Assembly (NCBI GenBank): GCA_026018925.1 | Contig: JAKSZU010000008.1 | Span: 4,764,415 to 4,828,414 of the forward strand | Direction of reading: 5' to 3' | Source of the DNA: Tupaia tana | Taxonomy: Eukaryota > Chordata > Mammalia > Scandentia > Tupaiidae | Length of the DNA stretch: 64,000 bases | Part shown: positions 33,651 through 44,519 of the stretch, one piece after another | How the letters are laid out: each line of letters starts with the position of its first letter | Numbering within the stretch: position 1 is the first letter of the stretch | The notes under the pieces: generated by a model | The model's database searches: none | Told to the model about the DNA's origin: nothing | The model's input: the letters and a program-made list of their open reading frames with translations, nothing else | Position numbers and translations under genes: made by a program

Positions 33651-33785
33651 CTAAGTGCTTTTTGCCATTAGAGCTTAGCACTGGGTTTTTTCTAGTTTCT
33701 GTCTGATAATACCCATGTCAGTATCACAGCTGAGTCTGGTTCTCAGACTGTTTTCTCTGTTCACACTGAGTTTTTCCTTGCTTTC

Positions 33786-34480
33786 GGATGCTGCTTTGGT
33801 TTGAGTGTGTATCCCATATAACGTTCCTCAAACCTAGGGAGTAACTGGTGCACTGCAAAAGGAAGGACATCCCTGAGATCTGAGGATTCGGGACAGATGC
33901 CCCTCAGATCTGTCCCACCCACCCCGAGACTGAGAACTCTAAACACACCTATTTCACCATGGAGACTGAGGCTCCTGGACACACTCTTCCCCATCAGAGA
34001 ACGAAGGCTCTGGGCATCCTCCCTCCGAGGCTGAAACATCTGTATTTCCACACCTCCAGTCTTCAGATTCCACACACCACTCTCCTTTCCTGTGGCTGCA
34101 GTAAAGTTTGAACATCTGTGGTTCTATTAAGGTGCTTCCCAAGGAGGACTGCCTGAGCTGCCTACATATGCACAGAGACGTAGGGTTGAGGTGGGGCCCA
34201 AGCTAAGCAGACCCAGTCATGCCATTCTTTTGAACCCTCTGGAATTTACAAAATGGCTAGTCATCCAAGTAGCTAGTCATCCTCTTCCTTAACCAGTGAG
34301 TTTTCTCCGGCAACAAACTGAAACCAGAAACCACTGTCCTTCACCGTTACCTCACATGGAAGGCATGCCCCAGTAACCAAATGCGAACACAGAACAGGAG
34401 AACCCCAGTAACCACCCCAGTAACCACTTATGTGTAGAATTATATGTACTAATATTTTAACCAGAATTTGTAATTCTTAG
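33786..34480. other. Unassigned block beginning with a MaLR-like start
   Basis: GCTTTGGTTTGAGTGTGTATCC resembles the first bases of MST/MLT LTRs (only part quoted), but what follows does not. The minus strand is open for 104 codons at 33,761-34,075 with no recognised domain. It may be an LTR of an unfamiliar family. Confidence 0.35.
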
Positions 34481-35620
34481 TAACTTTATTTTTTGTATAC
34501 AGCAACAGTTTATGAATATGCATATTACAAACTATAAAAACATGGTTTTTAAACAAAGTTTCCAATGTAGAACAGAACAAGCTTATTAATAGACTCAATA
34601 TATTTTTATTTCTGTAAAATCTAAAAGGTCAATGGTAGAAATACTTAAACTTTATGTCAATCAAAACATGTTAGATATTTACCATATTACGTATAATAAA
34701 TACATAAATGTTAGCTGCTTGATTAAACCAGCAATATGAAGACAAATATGATGTTTTCTGACCAGTAAAACTCTGGACAACATATATGGTGGAAATTGTG
34801 ATATCTTCATTTATCACATTTTTTCTTTGAATGTATTTGAAGCCGGCTTACTAACATCAAAGCTTTACTTAAGTCACATGAACTTAAAGAGCATTTAGAT
34901 TAACTTGTATGAATGTTTCTATTTATTTATAAGCCAAATTAAATAGAATTCCTTAAGGACTTTTACTATATAGACACAACATAGAACAGATTACAGGTAC
35001 ATACACATGCATATACACACACAAGTGAAAGATTGCATAGCTTTTTGAAAAGTTCTTTATCATCTCTTCTTTTGAAGGAGTTTGAGGGGTTAATCCTTAG
35101 ATAATCTTAGGCTCTCCTAGAAGGAAAAATTGTCAAGCAACTTTGAATACTCTTAACAAACAGAGAGGATCCAGAGAATTCTCCATATTTCAACCCTATA
35201 TAGTTCTACATCTTAAATGATTTCTTTTAAAAGGACCACAGATTGTTGGTAACTTATGTAAAGGTTGAGACGTTCAGAAGACCAGTTCATAATTAGCTGG
35301 AAAAATGGTGGTTGTGGCATGCCCTAATATTTTAGAATTTTATTTATTTGCCTATTTTCAGGCCAGGTCTCCCCTAATTCTAGCTTGTACAGGTGCCAAG
35401 TGATATTGTAAAAGAAGACAACTAATTAAACCAGTCCCACTGACAGAGGTGTGGCCCAGCAGAGAGTCCCCTTGGAGGAAGATTTCCCATCAGAGTGAGG
35501 GAACTGAGGGTCACTCTGAGGAGAAGCCAGCGATCCCTAGAAGCATCCTGCAGAGCTGTTCTCAGGTCCATGTCCTCCAGCCAGCGGCTCTGGCCACCGA
35601 CTGATGACGAGGGGGGAGAA
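34481..35620. other. AT-rich unassigned sequence
   Basis: No element or coding frame is recognised. Confidence 0.45.
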
Positions 35621-35623
35621 AGG

Positions 35624-35841
35624 CAGTCCGCGGATGCACACTTAGTGTGTCTACCAAAGACCCTTAAAGCTTGATCTTCCTCCCAGTCCGCGGATGCACA
35701 CTTAGTGTGTCTACCAAAGACCCTTAAAGCTTGATCTTCCTCCCAGTCCGCGGATGCACACTTAGTGTGTCTACCAAAGACCCTTAAAGCTTGATCTTCC
35801 TCCCAGTCCGCGGATGCACACTTAGTGTGTCTACCAAAGAC
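35624..35841 (+). repeat. Perfect 60-bp tandem repeat, 3.6 copies
   Basis: Units start at 35,624, 35,684, 35,744 and 35,804 (the last is partial, 38 bp). The unit begins CAGTCCGCGGATGCACAC and ends CTTGATCTTCCTCC. I see no mismatch between copies, so the expansion is recent or homogenised (or an assembly product). No coding significance is evident. Confidence 0.96.
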
Positions 35842-36154
35842 GAATGTAGAAGCCAGAAACGGGAGATTTAGACCTCCAGAAAGAGAAAAGGCAGCCAGGC
35901 CTCCGGGAGGACAAACAAGACAATATGTAAAGACGGAGGAGCCAGTGACAGCAGAGGTGGCATCTCCAGTGGGGGTGGCTTAACCTCATAAACCTCGGGG
36001 GAGGGAGCCTCACTGTTGACCCAGGGAAAGCCAGGTGGACAACAGTCTGAAAGTTGAGCCATCACAGTCCCAGAATGTCACTGGAGGGGAGGTCACCTGA
36101 TGGAATACTTGGTTCTTTGGCCCAGACTCCTAAGATTAGAAACCTGCCCCCAGG

Positions 36155-36398
36155 ACCAGCAGTTAGCATAACAGCTATGTCTCAGGACTTCCATGTAGTT
36201 GACTGGGGTTCGAGTCTCGGACCCAGCAGCTTAAACTCACGCAGGACACGTGTGTGTGCATGCCCAAGATCCCGAGAGGAGAATGGAGGAGAAGGGATTG
36301 TGGCATGGCCATCCCACCTGGGGGGTGATTTCTCGCTTTCTGTCTCTCTTTCTCTCTGTCTTTCTGGTGAGCACACACACCCTATAGCAAAACCTCTC

Positions 36399-36431
<33 letters not shown>

Positions 36432-36467
36432 AAAAGAAAAAGAAAGAAAGAAAGAAAGAGAAAGAAA
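36155..36467 (+). mobile_element. tRNA-derived SINE-A with very long A/(GAAA)n tail
   Basis: AGGACCAGCAGTTAGCATAAC head and full body. The tail has about 30 A followed by GAAA repeats. The target-site duplication GAAACCTGCCCCCA is at 36,140 and 36,468. Lys/Arg-rich and Phe/Leu-rich open frames here are products of the tail. Confidence 0.94.
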
Positions 36468-36484
36468 GAAACCTGCCCCCAAAA

Positions 36485-36775
36485 TATAAAGCCATGGCCA
36501 TGAGAAAGTATGAAAATCAACTTTATTAGTAACCCCAGAAGACGGTGATCAGAGTTACCATGCGATAACTGCAGGTATGCCCAGGCGACCTTGGAGGTAG
36601 GAGCTTACACGGGGTGGGGGGCGACTTTGTGTTGTCAGGCGCCCCAGGATCAGGTCTACAGAGGTAAAGTAGCAGGGAGAGCATCTGCATGCCCATGCGT
36701 TGCTAGGAGAGGGGAAAAAAGTTATTCTTCGGATCCCCTAGTGACAGTCTTGGCACTAAAAGTCAGATAACCTTT
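36485..36775. other. Unassigned sequence
   Basis: No element or coding frame is recognised. Confidence 0.4.
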
Positions 36776-36777
36776 GC

Positions 36778-37012
36778 CTATTGGTGCTGCTGTACTGCCT
36801 GACAACCACAGTGATGCGTCAGAGGCCCCTTTTCTGGGAGTCTGGAGACGTCCTGCTCATGTCCCAGCTGCCTGCCAGGCGACTACCAGAGGCTCGCGAG
36901 TCGCTGCGTGCCATGACCCAAGGCGGCTGAGCTTCGGAGAGGATGGTGCCGGTAAGATCCTGTTGGGGGTGCAGCTCTCTCTCTCTCTCACTGATGGAAG
37001 AAATACATAAGT
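36778..37012 (+). mobile_element. Old tRNA-derived SINE (SINE-C type), probable
   Basis: It contains TCATGTCCCAGCTGCCTGCC, CTGAGCTTCGGAGAGGATGG, CTGTTGGGGGTGCAGCTCTC and GATGGAAGAAATACATAAG, parallel in order to the SINE at 47,700. Open frames on both strands are incidental. Confidence 0.5.
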
Positions 37013-37819
37013 CAACTTCAAAACAAATGACCCAGTCTGTGTCACTTTAGGATGGTCCCAGGGGCTCTAATCTTCATTAGTGTTTCTTCAGCAAGTCGGT
37101 TCTTTTGCTCCCCTCAGACTCCTACTCAGGACCTGCCATTTTTCAGCTCTTTTCCTTGAGTCATTAACTTGATGGATTTGGGTTTTCCTCCCCAGGTGGG
37201 ACAAGAAAACTAGAGGGTGCTGGAGAGTGGAGGGTTATCCCCTCCAGCCTGGGATGGAGTTTCAGGTTGGTCTCGGTTCTTTCTCTCTGTTACCTCCCCC
37301 TCCACCACCCATGCAGGGCTTCGCTATGGGGAAAACAATGTTTTTCATAATGGTTGCCCTTCCCTTCCACTGTCGGTCAGGAGATCTTCTGTGAAGAACC
37401 TGAGGAGTCCTTGGAGACAAAGCCTGGCAAAGGTTGTCCCCACAGCTGTGAGGACATGCCGTCCAGGTGTCTCTCCTGCTGGTCACCAGTCACATTCCAG
37501 CTGTGCCATTCTTCAGAACTGCCTTCAAGTGTTCCTGCCAGCTTATACACCTGTGGCTTCTGCTCCAGTTGAACCAGCTGTCTGTCTGTATGCATCTGTA
37601 TTTCTATATTTGAGGATGGTGGATTGCTTGCAAATTTAGGATGCTGGATCACAAATCTGCTAAATCCTCTTTGAAAGCTCAAACAACATTCCCAGTAAAA
37701 AGAAATTGTTGACAGGAATGTGAAAGCATCGGCAGCTTCTGGAGTTCCTAATAGAAGGAATCTACTGAGATGGGAATCGTATTAGATCCAGCTAGTCCAG
37801 GAATATATACCCTAACATC
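37013..37819. other. Unassigned sequence with short open frames
   Basis: At 37,217-37,639 the plus strand is open for 140 codons, but the overlapping minus strand and other plus frame are also open. I see no domain or splice evidence. It is possibly old L1 or LTR sequence. Confidence 0.35.
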
Positions 37820-38315
37820 TGAAGCAACTTTTACTAGAAAAAAATTAAATTATTTAAAATTTATTTTGTTAAAAATATTAATTATAGCCTATTAAATATT
37901 ATTTCTTTTAAAAGTCAGTAAATACATTTTCTCTATTTATTTTCTCTTTATTATTTTTGTCAATTTTATAAATCGTATATTTTCTTCATTGAAATCAAAT
38001 GATTATAAATTTAAGATCAGGTTTCTCAGCCTTGTAAGAAAAAAGCCCAAGTGATTAATTTCCTTTTTTTACTTTTTATTGAGAGAGATTTTTGTTATTG
38101 GGCACTTGTGCTCACAGGAGTGAGAGAGAGACAAGAGACAGAAAGTGAGAAATCATCCCCTGCAGGGATGGTCAAGCCACAACTCCTTCACTCCATTCTC
38201 CTCCTGGGCCCTGGGGCATGCATGCACACACGCCCAGTGTGATTTTGAAGCCACTAGGTCCAGGACTCAAACCATGGTCCAGTGACGCAATGGCTATGCC
38301 AGCTACTGGTCCCAC
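37820..38315 (-). mobile_element. Composite block copy 1: AT-rich segment plus SINE-A (minus)
   Basis: The AT-rich part (37,820-38,060) and the SINE (about 38,061-38,315) reappear, inverted, at 61,125-61,596. The SINE carries a distinctive CCCCTGCAGGGATGG where most copies have a CCCCCC-AGGGGGG region. Its target-site duplication is CCCAAGTGATTA (about 38,045) and CCCAAGCGATTC (38,316). The AT-rich part is of unknown family. Confidence 0.85.
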
Positions 38316-38519
38316 CCAAGCGATTCATTTTTCAAGAATAGCTGAACAAAAGTTTCTTAACCAACTTGCAGATGTGACAACACCAGAAAGCACACATTCC
38401 AGGAAATTTCCTGAATGAATGAAACCCAAAACCTACATTTAGCTTTTGAGAAATGACTTCTCAGGGTGGTGGCTAGTCGCCAGCCCTTTGATCATCCTCA
38501 CTTCCCGGTGGTTCTTCTC

Positions 38520-38850
38520 CCTTCTTTGGACATTTGAAGGACATTCCTCGTGGGCGTGTCCTGAGCCTGTGCCTTTTCAGCAGACAAGAGAGGGAAGGGA
38601 ACACTAAGTATCTAACCAGAGGATAATAGAATTTAGATGATGTTCAGGAAGATAGTACACCCTTAGTACTCAGCAATGAGGAACTTGGGGAGGGCCTTGC
38701 ACACTAGGGAACATCGCTTATTTGTAACCATTGGGCATGCCTGCCTATCAGACACCTGATCTTGCAGGATCTTTAAAGTCTCGCATCACTGCTCCTCGTT
38801 TCTCCGTGTTCATTCTTTAGCGTTGGATGGGTGAGCATGTTTCTCAGTCC
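38520..38850 (+). mobile_element. Possible solo LTR of unfamiliar family
   Basis: GCTCCTCGTTTCTCCGTGTTC followed by TTCTTTAGCGTTGGATGG resembles the U5 end of some mammalian LTRs. I cannot find clear TG...CA ends or a target-site duplication. Confidence 0.3.
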
Positions 38851-40555
38851 CAAAATATATATTTTTCACTCAACGATCTCCTTACATTTGAGATGCAAGC
38901 ACAATATTTCCCCCAATATTTGCTTAATTCTTGGTAGCCTGCCTCAAAAATTCTCTCCTATGATGTTTTGATTGAAGCAACTGAAGAGGTGTGAACTATT
39001 TAATTAACAGTTTTATTGAAGATAAATAGAAGATTAACATTATGCTCACACGTTTTAAATTGAAAGGATTTTTTTACCCAAATGATGAAATTATGCACCT
39101 GACGTTTGATCTATAATTTATCCTAGAGGGTTCAGGTTAGCTTATATTAATTATCCATCTTTCTATTTAAAAAATGTCATTGCATGCTAAGATGGGTAGT
39201 GTTAGAAACAATTTACAATTTTAATTTGAAGGTGGATTAACCCTTCTCTTACGTTAAACTATTAAGTAACATGTTTGAATCACGCTGCTGCTTTTTCTTT
39301 CAGAAGCCTGAAATGAATTAAACCTCAAAGAAAGCATTTGTAATCTTTTAAACTAAATTGATGATTTTCCCTGCCAATTTAAAGTTACAGTATTTAAAAA
39401 CAACAACATTTATCACCTACTTCTGAACTATGTCAATGTTCCACATCATAGAGAGAAAAGGGAACATTTCAACTTCTTTCTAACATGCAGGATACAATTG
39501 ATAATTAAACTTTATAAAAATTATAGAAAATAAACAAATCTAGACCAATTTTACTTTAAACATCAATACACCAATAAAATAGGGAAAAAAAGAATCAAAT
39601 TGCACATTAATGTGTAATAACCAAATGGGATTGATTTGTGAACAAAAATGACTGAACAGCCATTTGTTCTCAATGGAGTGAAGAGGTCGTTGAAGGAAAC
39701 TGAAGTCAGACGCATTGATGGCCACTGACCTTGAACTGTGCACCCACCCCTGTTTCAGATCATCTTTGATCTTCTTTTTCTTCTTAAAGTACTGGAAGAG
39801 ACTATTTTGGCAATCTGTTATGGCTGTAGATCAGACCCCAAGGAGAGAACATGTCCCTATCCCTTCCCTGAGGTCTTGTTAGCTAAGTTCATATGATGGG
39901 GAAGGCTGAAGACTGTCAACACACCTGGATGGAGTTTGGTCAGGAGCTATTGCCCAATCCCGAGCCCATCCAGTGGTGAGCAGTAAAAGCACTCTTTCCT
40001 AGTCTCCATTTACACACCTTGTCTTTAAAATCACCCTGAACTCTGTAAGATTTCAGTACACAGTAACCCAGGGCAATTCTTACGCTGTGTGTGCAGGAGA
40101 GCGTCCTCATCACGGCCTGTAAACTTCACTTTACTTCATTTGTCTCAGCATTCTATTATAAGTTGATACTTCCCAGGAATGAATGATTTACCATAAATAA
40201 GAAATAAGATTGATAAATCTTAGGAGAAAAAATGGTATGATAATCTACAACCAAGCAAAAGCCAAATGAAATTTATGTATTTTCTTTAACATGTAAAAGA
40301 TAGATCCTCAGCCTGAAAGTCAGCATCTTATTTATTGATTGATTTACAATCCCACTAAAGGTGTCACCTAGGCAAGAAAGGATATTTCAATGAAAATGAC
40401 AGAAGGGGAGCTCTAAGGATCTTTTCTTCTACAAAAATACTGAAACAGACAAAACAAAACAAGAACCTCAGAATCAACTTTATTGGAAAACTCTCAAAGG
40501 CTTACAACAATCAGATGAATGCCTAATCAAGGAAAAAATAACCTAAGCATGACAG
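38851..40555. other. AT-rich unassigned sequence
   Basis: No gene or repeat is recognised apart from scattered A/T runs. Confidence 0.4.
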
Positions 40556-40690
40556 CAAGGCTCTGTGGCCTTCCAGCCGGCCAGGGTGTTCAAGCTGACC
40601 GGGAATCTGAACCCCAGGCCTTTCCACATGGCGCCAGTGGTGCACAGTAGCACCCAATGCCATAATGCATGCTCACTATGCCTGGGCCCT
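40556..40690 (-). mobile_element. tRNA-like SINE head, minus strand
   Basis: GAATCTGAACCCCAGGCC as a reversed B box, then TTTCCACATGGCGCC, ending near ATGCCTGGGCCC. Confidence 0.5.
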
Positions 40691-40773
40691 TATCAGTGTT
40701 TACTCTCTATGCAAATGGATTAAATTTTCCAGTTGAAAGCCAGAGACTGGCAATAGATGTTAAAAAATAAAAT

Positions 40774-41060
40774 CCAGGCCAGCCAGGTAGCAAGTGTGGT
40801 AGTTAAGGTGGCAGAATCCCACGTGGTCATGGTCGAGTGCACAGATTGAGTCTGAATGCAGCAGCTGGGAAGACATGCCAGGTGTGTGTGTGTGCGCACA
40901 TGCATGCCCAAAATCCAAAAAGGAGAATGCAGCAGAAGAGACTACGGCATGGCCATCCGTCCCGAGGGGTGATTTCTCACTTTTGCCATCTTTCTTTCCC
41001 TTGCTGTCTTTCTCTAGCAAGCACAAGCACCTTATAGCAAAACTGGAAAAAAAAATATTT
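40774..41060 (+). mobile_element. tRNA-derived SINE-A, old
   Basis: The head has an extra CAAG insertion; the body is GCCCAAAATCCAAAAAGGAG, AGGGGTGATTTCTCAC, with a CCTTATAGCAAAACTGG tail. Open frames on both strands are derived from it. Confidence 0.87.
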
Positions 41061-41677
41061 TAAATAAAATAAAACCTAACTCTATGCTGTCTACACGAGA
41101 CTCACTTTAGATCTAAATGTAAAATATAATTAGAAGTAAAAGGATGGAAAAATGTATTCCATACAGTTAGTAACTTGAAGAGGGCAAGACTGACTACACT
41201 AATATCAAGCACAATAGAATTTATGCCAAAACTTGCCATAAGACACAAACGACGTTATGTATGGTCAATTTATCATGCAAATATAGCTATTAGGATATAC
41301 ACACCTAAAACAAAGCAGAAAAATATGTTAAGCAAAAATTGACAGAACTGAAGGGAGAAAGAATCTGTTCTGTAATAAGAGTGGGGACTCCATTAACACA
41401 CTGTAACAGTGGACAGAAACAGATCGGGAGAAGATTAGTAAGTGTACAAAGGACTTGGATGACACTGAAAACCAACTAGAACTAACAGACGTGGACAGAA
41501 TGCTCCACTCAACAGCAGCAAAGCATAATGGAAAAAACGGAAATCATACTAAGTATCTTCTCTGACTTAAAAGAATGAAATTGGGAAGCAAAACAAAAGG
41601 ACAACAGGACATTTTACAAGCATATGCAAATTAATCAACATACTCTTGGGAAAAAAATACATAGATCAAAAAAGAAA

Positions 41678-41920
41678 AGGCTGACCCTGTGGTCTAGCTG
41701 TGGCTAACCACGCAGCTTGTATCCTGACCCTGGCAGCTTGAAAAACACACTGGGCATGTGCATGTGTGCGTGTGCTTGCCCAGAACCCTGACGGACAGAG
41801 AAGTGGAGAGGAGAGGACATGTCCACAGAGTGCGTTCTCTCCATCCTTCCATCTGTCTGACTCTCCCTGCTGACTGAATGTGTTTTCTGTTCATTTTTTT
41901 TTTAAATAAAAGAAGAAACC
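41678..41920 (+). mobile_element. tRNA-derived SINE, diverged
   Basis: CTGACCCTGTGGTCTAGC head, CTTGTATCCTGACCC in place of the B box, GCCCAGAACCCTGACGG body and a CT tract. It is inserted in the old L1. Confidence 0.68.
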
Positions 41921-42190
41921 TTATAAAATATTTAGTAAAGAGTGAAAATGAAAGCACAGCATACCAGAACTCACAGAATGCAGTGACAATGGTTTACACA
42001 GGGAAATGTATTTATCTCTATAGAAGTTTTATTTGTTTTTTCAGGTTTTTCCCATAGGGCACGTGCTCTTGCTGGAGAAAGACAGAGAGAGGGAAAGTAA
42101 GAAATCACCCTCAGGGTGGGTGGCCACGCCACAGTCCCTTTTCCTCCATGCTCCTCTTGGGATTTTGGGCACATGTGCCTGGTGTGATTT

Positions 42191-42453
42191 TTTTTTTTTT
42201 TGGAGAGGTTTTCACTATAGGGCACGTGTGCTCGCTAGACAGACAGAGAGAGACAGAGAGACAGAAAGAGAGAAATCACCCCCCGGGGGGATGGTCACGC
42301 CGCAATCCCTTCTCCTCCATTCTCCTCTCGGGATCTTGGGCACGCACGCACACGTGCCCGGCGTGAGTTTTAAGCCACCGGGTCCAGGACGCGAACCACG
42401 GTCGACTATGTGGGAGTCCAACGACATAACCATTACGCTAACTGCTGGTTCCC
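42191..42453 (-). mobile_element. Nested SINE-A, young, inside another SINE-A
   Basis: Full-length minus-strand copy with poly(T), GAGAGGTTTTCACTATAGGG and a head ending TAACTGCTGGTTCCC. The 13-bp target-site duplication CCTGGTGTGATTT at 42,178-42,190 and 42,454-42,466 comes from the outer SINE. Confidence 0.96.
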
Positions 42454-42504
42454 CCTGGTGTGATTTTCAAGCTGCTGGGTCTGGGATTCAAATCATGGTC
42501 AGCC

Positions 42505-42620
42505 ATGTGGAATCCACACCTACCCTACCATGTGGGAATCTACCGCCACGTGGGATCCACACCTACCCTACCATGTGGGAATCCACACCTACCCTACCAT
42601 GTGGGAATCCACACCTTAAC
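42505..42620 (+). repeat. About 27-bp tandem repeat arising from a SINE head
   Basis: Units share CCATGTGGGAATCCACACC with TACCCTAC fillers, about four imperfect copies. CCATGTGG is part of the SINE's reversed anticodon-arm region, so the array grew from within the element. Confidence 0.88.
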
Positions 42621-43179
42621 TGCCATGCCCTTTGCTGACCCTTATAGAAATATTTGAAAAAGAATGATTTAAAATCTGTAACTTAAATTTCAAGGAGCCA
42701 GAAAATTTTAAATCAAACTAAATATAAAGCTAGTTTAAAGAAGGAAGTAACAAATATTACAGTGTAAATAAGTAAAATAAAAAACAGAAAAACATTAGAG
42801 AAAACCAGTGAAACCAAAGTTGGTTCTTTGAAAAGACCAACAAAACTGACAAACCTTCAGTCGTAACTGATGAATAGAAAAATATAGAAAAAGTTTAAAT
42901 AAATGAAATCATTGAAAAGGAAGTGGGAACATTACTAGAGGACAGAAAACTATGAATAATTGCATCTCGGCAAAAATAGAAAACCCAGATGAATTCACAA
43001 ATGTCAATAAGCATGCAAATAACCAAGCCTGGTTGAAGAAGAGAACATCTGGACAGGCCTATTACAATGAAAGTGCATTTAATACGCACGTAGTCAGAAA
43101 CGTCCCAGCAAAGCAAATCCTAGGGGCAGATGCCTTTGGAGGTTAATTCTTATTTAAAGCACAATTAACAATAATCCTT

Positions 43180-43744
43180 CTTGGGACCAGCAGTTAGCGT
43201 AATGGCTATGTCGCTGGACTCCCACATAGTCGACCGCGGTTCGCGTCCCGGAGCCGGTGGCTTAAAACTCACGCCGGGGGACCAGCAGTTAGCGTAATGG
43301 CTATGTCGCTGGACTCCCACGTAGTCGACCGCGGTTTGAGTCCCGGACCCGGCGGCTTAAACTCACGCTGGGCACGTGTGCGTGCGTGCCCAAGATCCCG
43401 AGAGGAGAATGGAGGAGAAGGGATTGCGGCGTGGCCATCCCCCCTGGGGGGTGATTTCCTGCTTTCTATCTCTCTGTCTCTCTCTGTCTGTCTGGCGAGC
43501 GCACGCGCCCTATAGCAAAAACCTCTCAAAAAAAAAAGAAAAAAAAAAAAAAAAAAACTCACGCCGGGCGCGTGTGCGTGCGTGCCCAAGATCCCGAGAG
43601 GAAAATGGAGGAGAAGGGATTCCGGTGCGGCCATCCCCCCTGGGGGGTGATTTCTCGCTTTCTGTCTCTCTGTCTCTCTCTGTCTGGCGAGCGCACGCGC
43701 CCTATAGCAAAAAACCTCTCCAAAAAAAATAATAAATAAATAAA
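43180..43744 (+). mobile_element. SINE-A split by a nested SINE-A of the same subfamily
   Basis: Outer head at 43,183-43,278, interrupted, then the rest of the outer body from about 43,569 to the tail near 43,744. The outer target-site duplication is AATAATCCTT at 43,170 and 43,745. Both inner and outer copies are near consensus. Confidence 0.95.
43279..43553 (+). mobile_element. Nested SINE-A, inner copy
   Basis: Complete copy with a long A-tail. The 15-bp duplication AAAACTCACGCCGGG, taken from the outer SINE, is at 43,264-43,278 and 43,554-43,568 without mismatch. Confidence 0.96.
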
Positions 43745-44254
43745 AATAATCCTTTGCAAATTCTTACAAAAATAGAAAAGAAACACCTCTAAATCATACT
43801 ACTAGGCCAGAATTCCTTGACGCCAAACCCAAAGACATCACAACAAATTTTAGGCAAATATCTTTTATTATTATAGAAGAAAAAAGTCCTCAAAAGTGTT
43901 ACAGAGTTGAATACAATTGCATATAAAAAGTTTATATACCACGAACAAGTGGGATTTATCCCAGAAATGTAAGTATGGTTCAATATATGAAAGTTAATGA
44001 TGTAATACATACATTAATGGAACAAAGAAAAAAATATAGCTTTACTGGATATCTGCTTTGCTTATAGTTTTACTTATAGAGAAAACTTTTGACTAACTCC
44101 AACATCCTCTCATAATAAAATGGTCAACAAACTTGAAATAATTGAATATAACTCAATATAAATGACATTTATGAAAAATACACAGCTAATATTTCAATGA
44201 TGAAAAGATTGAATATTTTCTTCTTAAGTTCAGAAACAAGGCAAAACTGGCCTT

Positions 44255-44519
44255 TTTTTTTCTTTTTTGGAGAGGTTTTTGCTATAGGGCGTGTGCGCTC
44301 GCCAGACAGACAGAGAGAGACAGAGAGACAGAAAGTGGAAAATCACCCCCCAGGGGGTTGGCCACACCGCAATCCCTTCTCCTCCATTCTCCTCTCGGGA
44401 TCTTGGGCACGCATGCACACGCGCCCGGCGTGAGTCTAAGCCACTGAGTCCAGGACTCGAACTGCGATCAACTACGTGGGAGTCTGGCGACATAGCCATT
44501 ACGCTAACTGCTGGTCCCA
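44255..44519 (-). mobile_element. tRNA-derived SINE-A, minus strand, young-looking
   Basis: GAGAGGTTTTTGCTATAGGG, a near-consensus body with CCCCCCAGGGGGTTGGCC and a head ending CTAACTGCTGGTCCC. A diverged direct repeat (AAAACTGGCC / AAAAGTTGCC) flanks it. It sits in opposite orientation to the pair at 43.2 kb. Confidence 0.93.

Larger units (their letters stand above)
42036..42635 (-). mobile_element. tRNA-derived SINE-A, minus strand, host of a nested SINE-A and a head-derived tandem repeat
   Basis: The outer copy starts with TTTTTCCCATAGGGCACGTG, is split at CCTGGTGTGATTT by the inner copy (42,191-42,453) and resumes with CAAGCTGCTGGGTCTGGG. Its head region is then expanded into a tandem repeat (42,505-42,615) before ending near TTTGCTGACCC. 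Confidence 0.9.

Noticed and set aside
33761..34075. 104-codon minus-strand protein
   Set aside because: No recognisable domain; the region is probably an unassigned repeat.
35624..35841. CRISPR-like array
   Set aside because: The 60-bp units are contiguous with no spacers, and the genome is mammalian.
36182..36520. Basic or Phe-rich proteins near 36.4 kb
   Set aside because: They are translations of a SINE A-tail with GAAA repeats.
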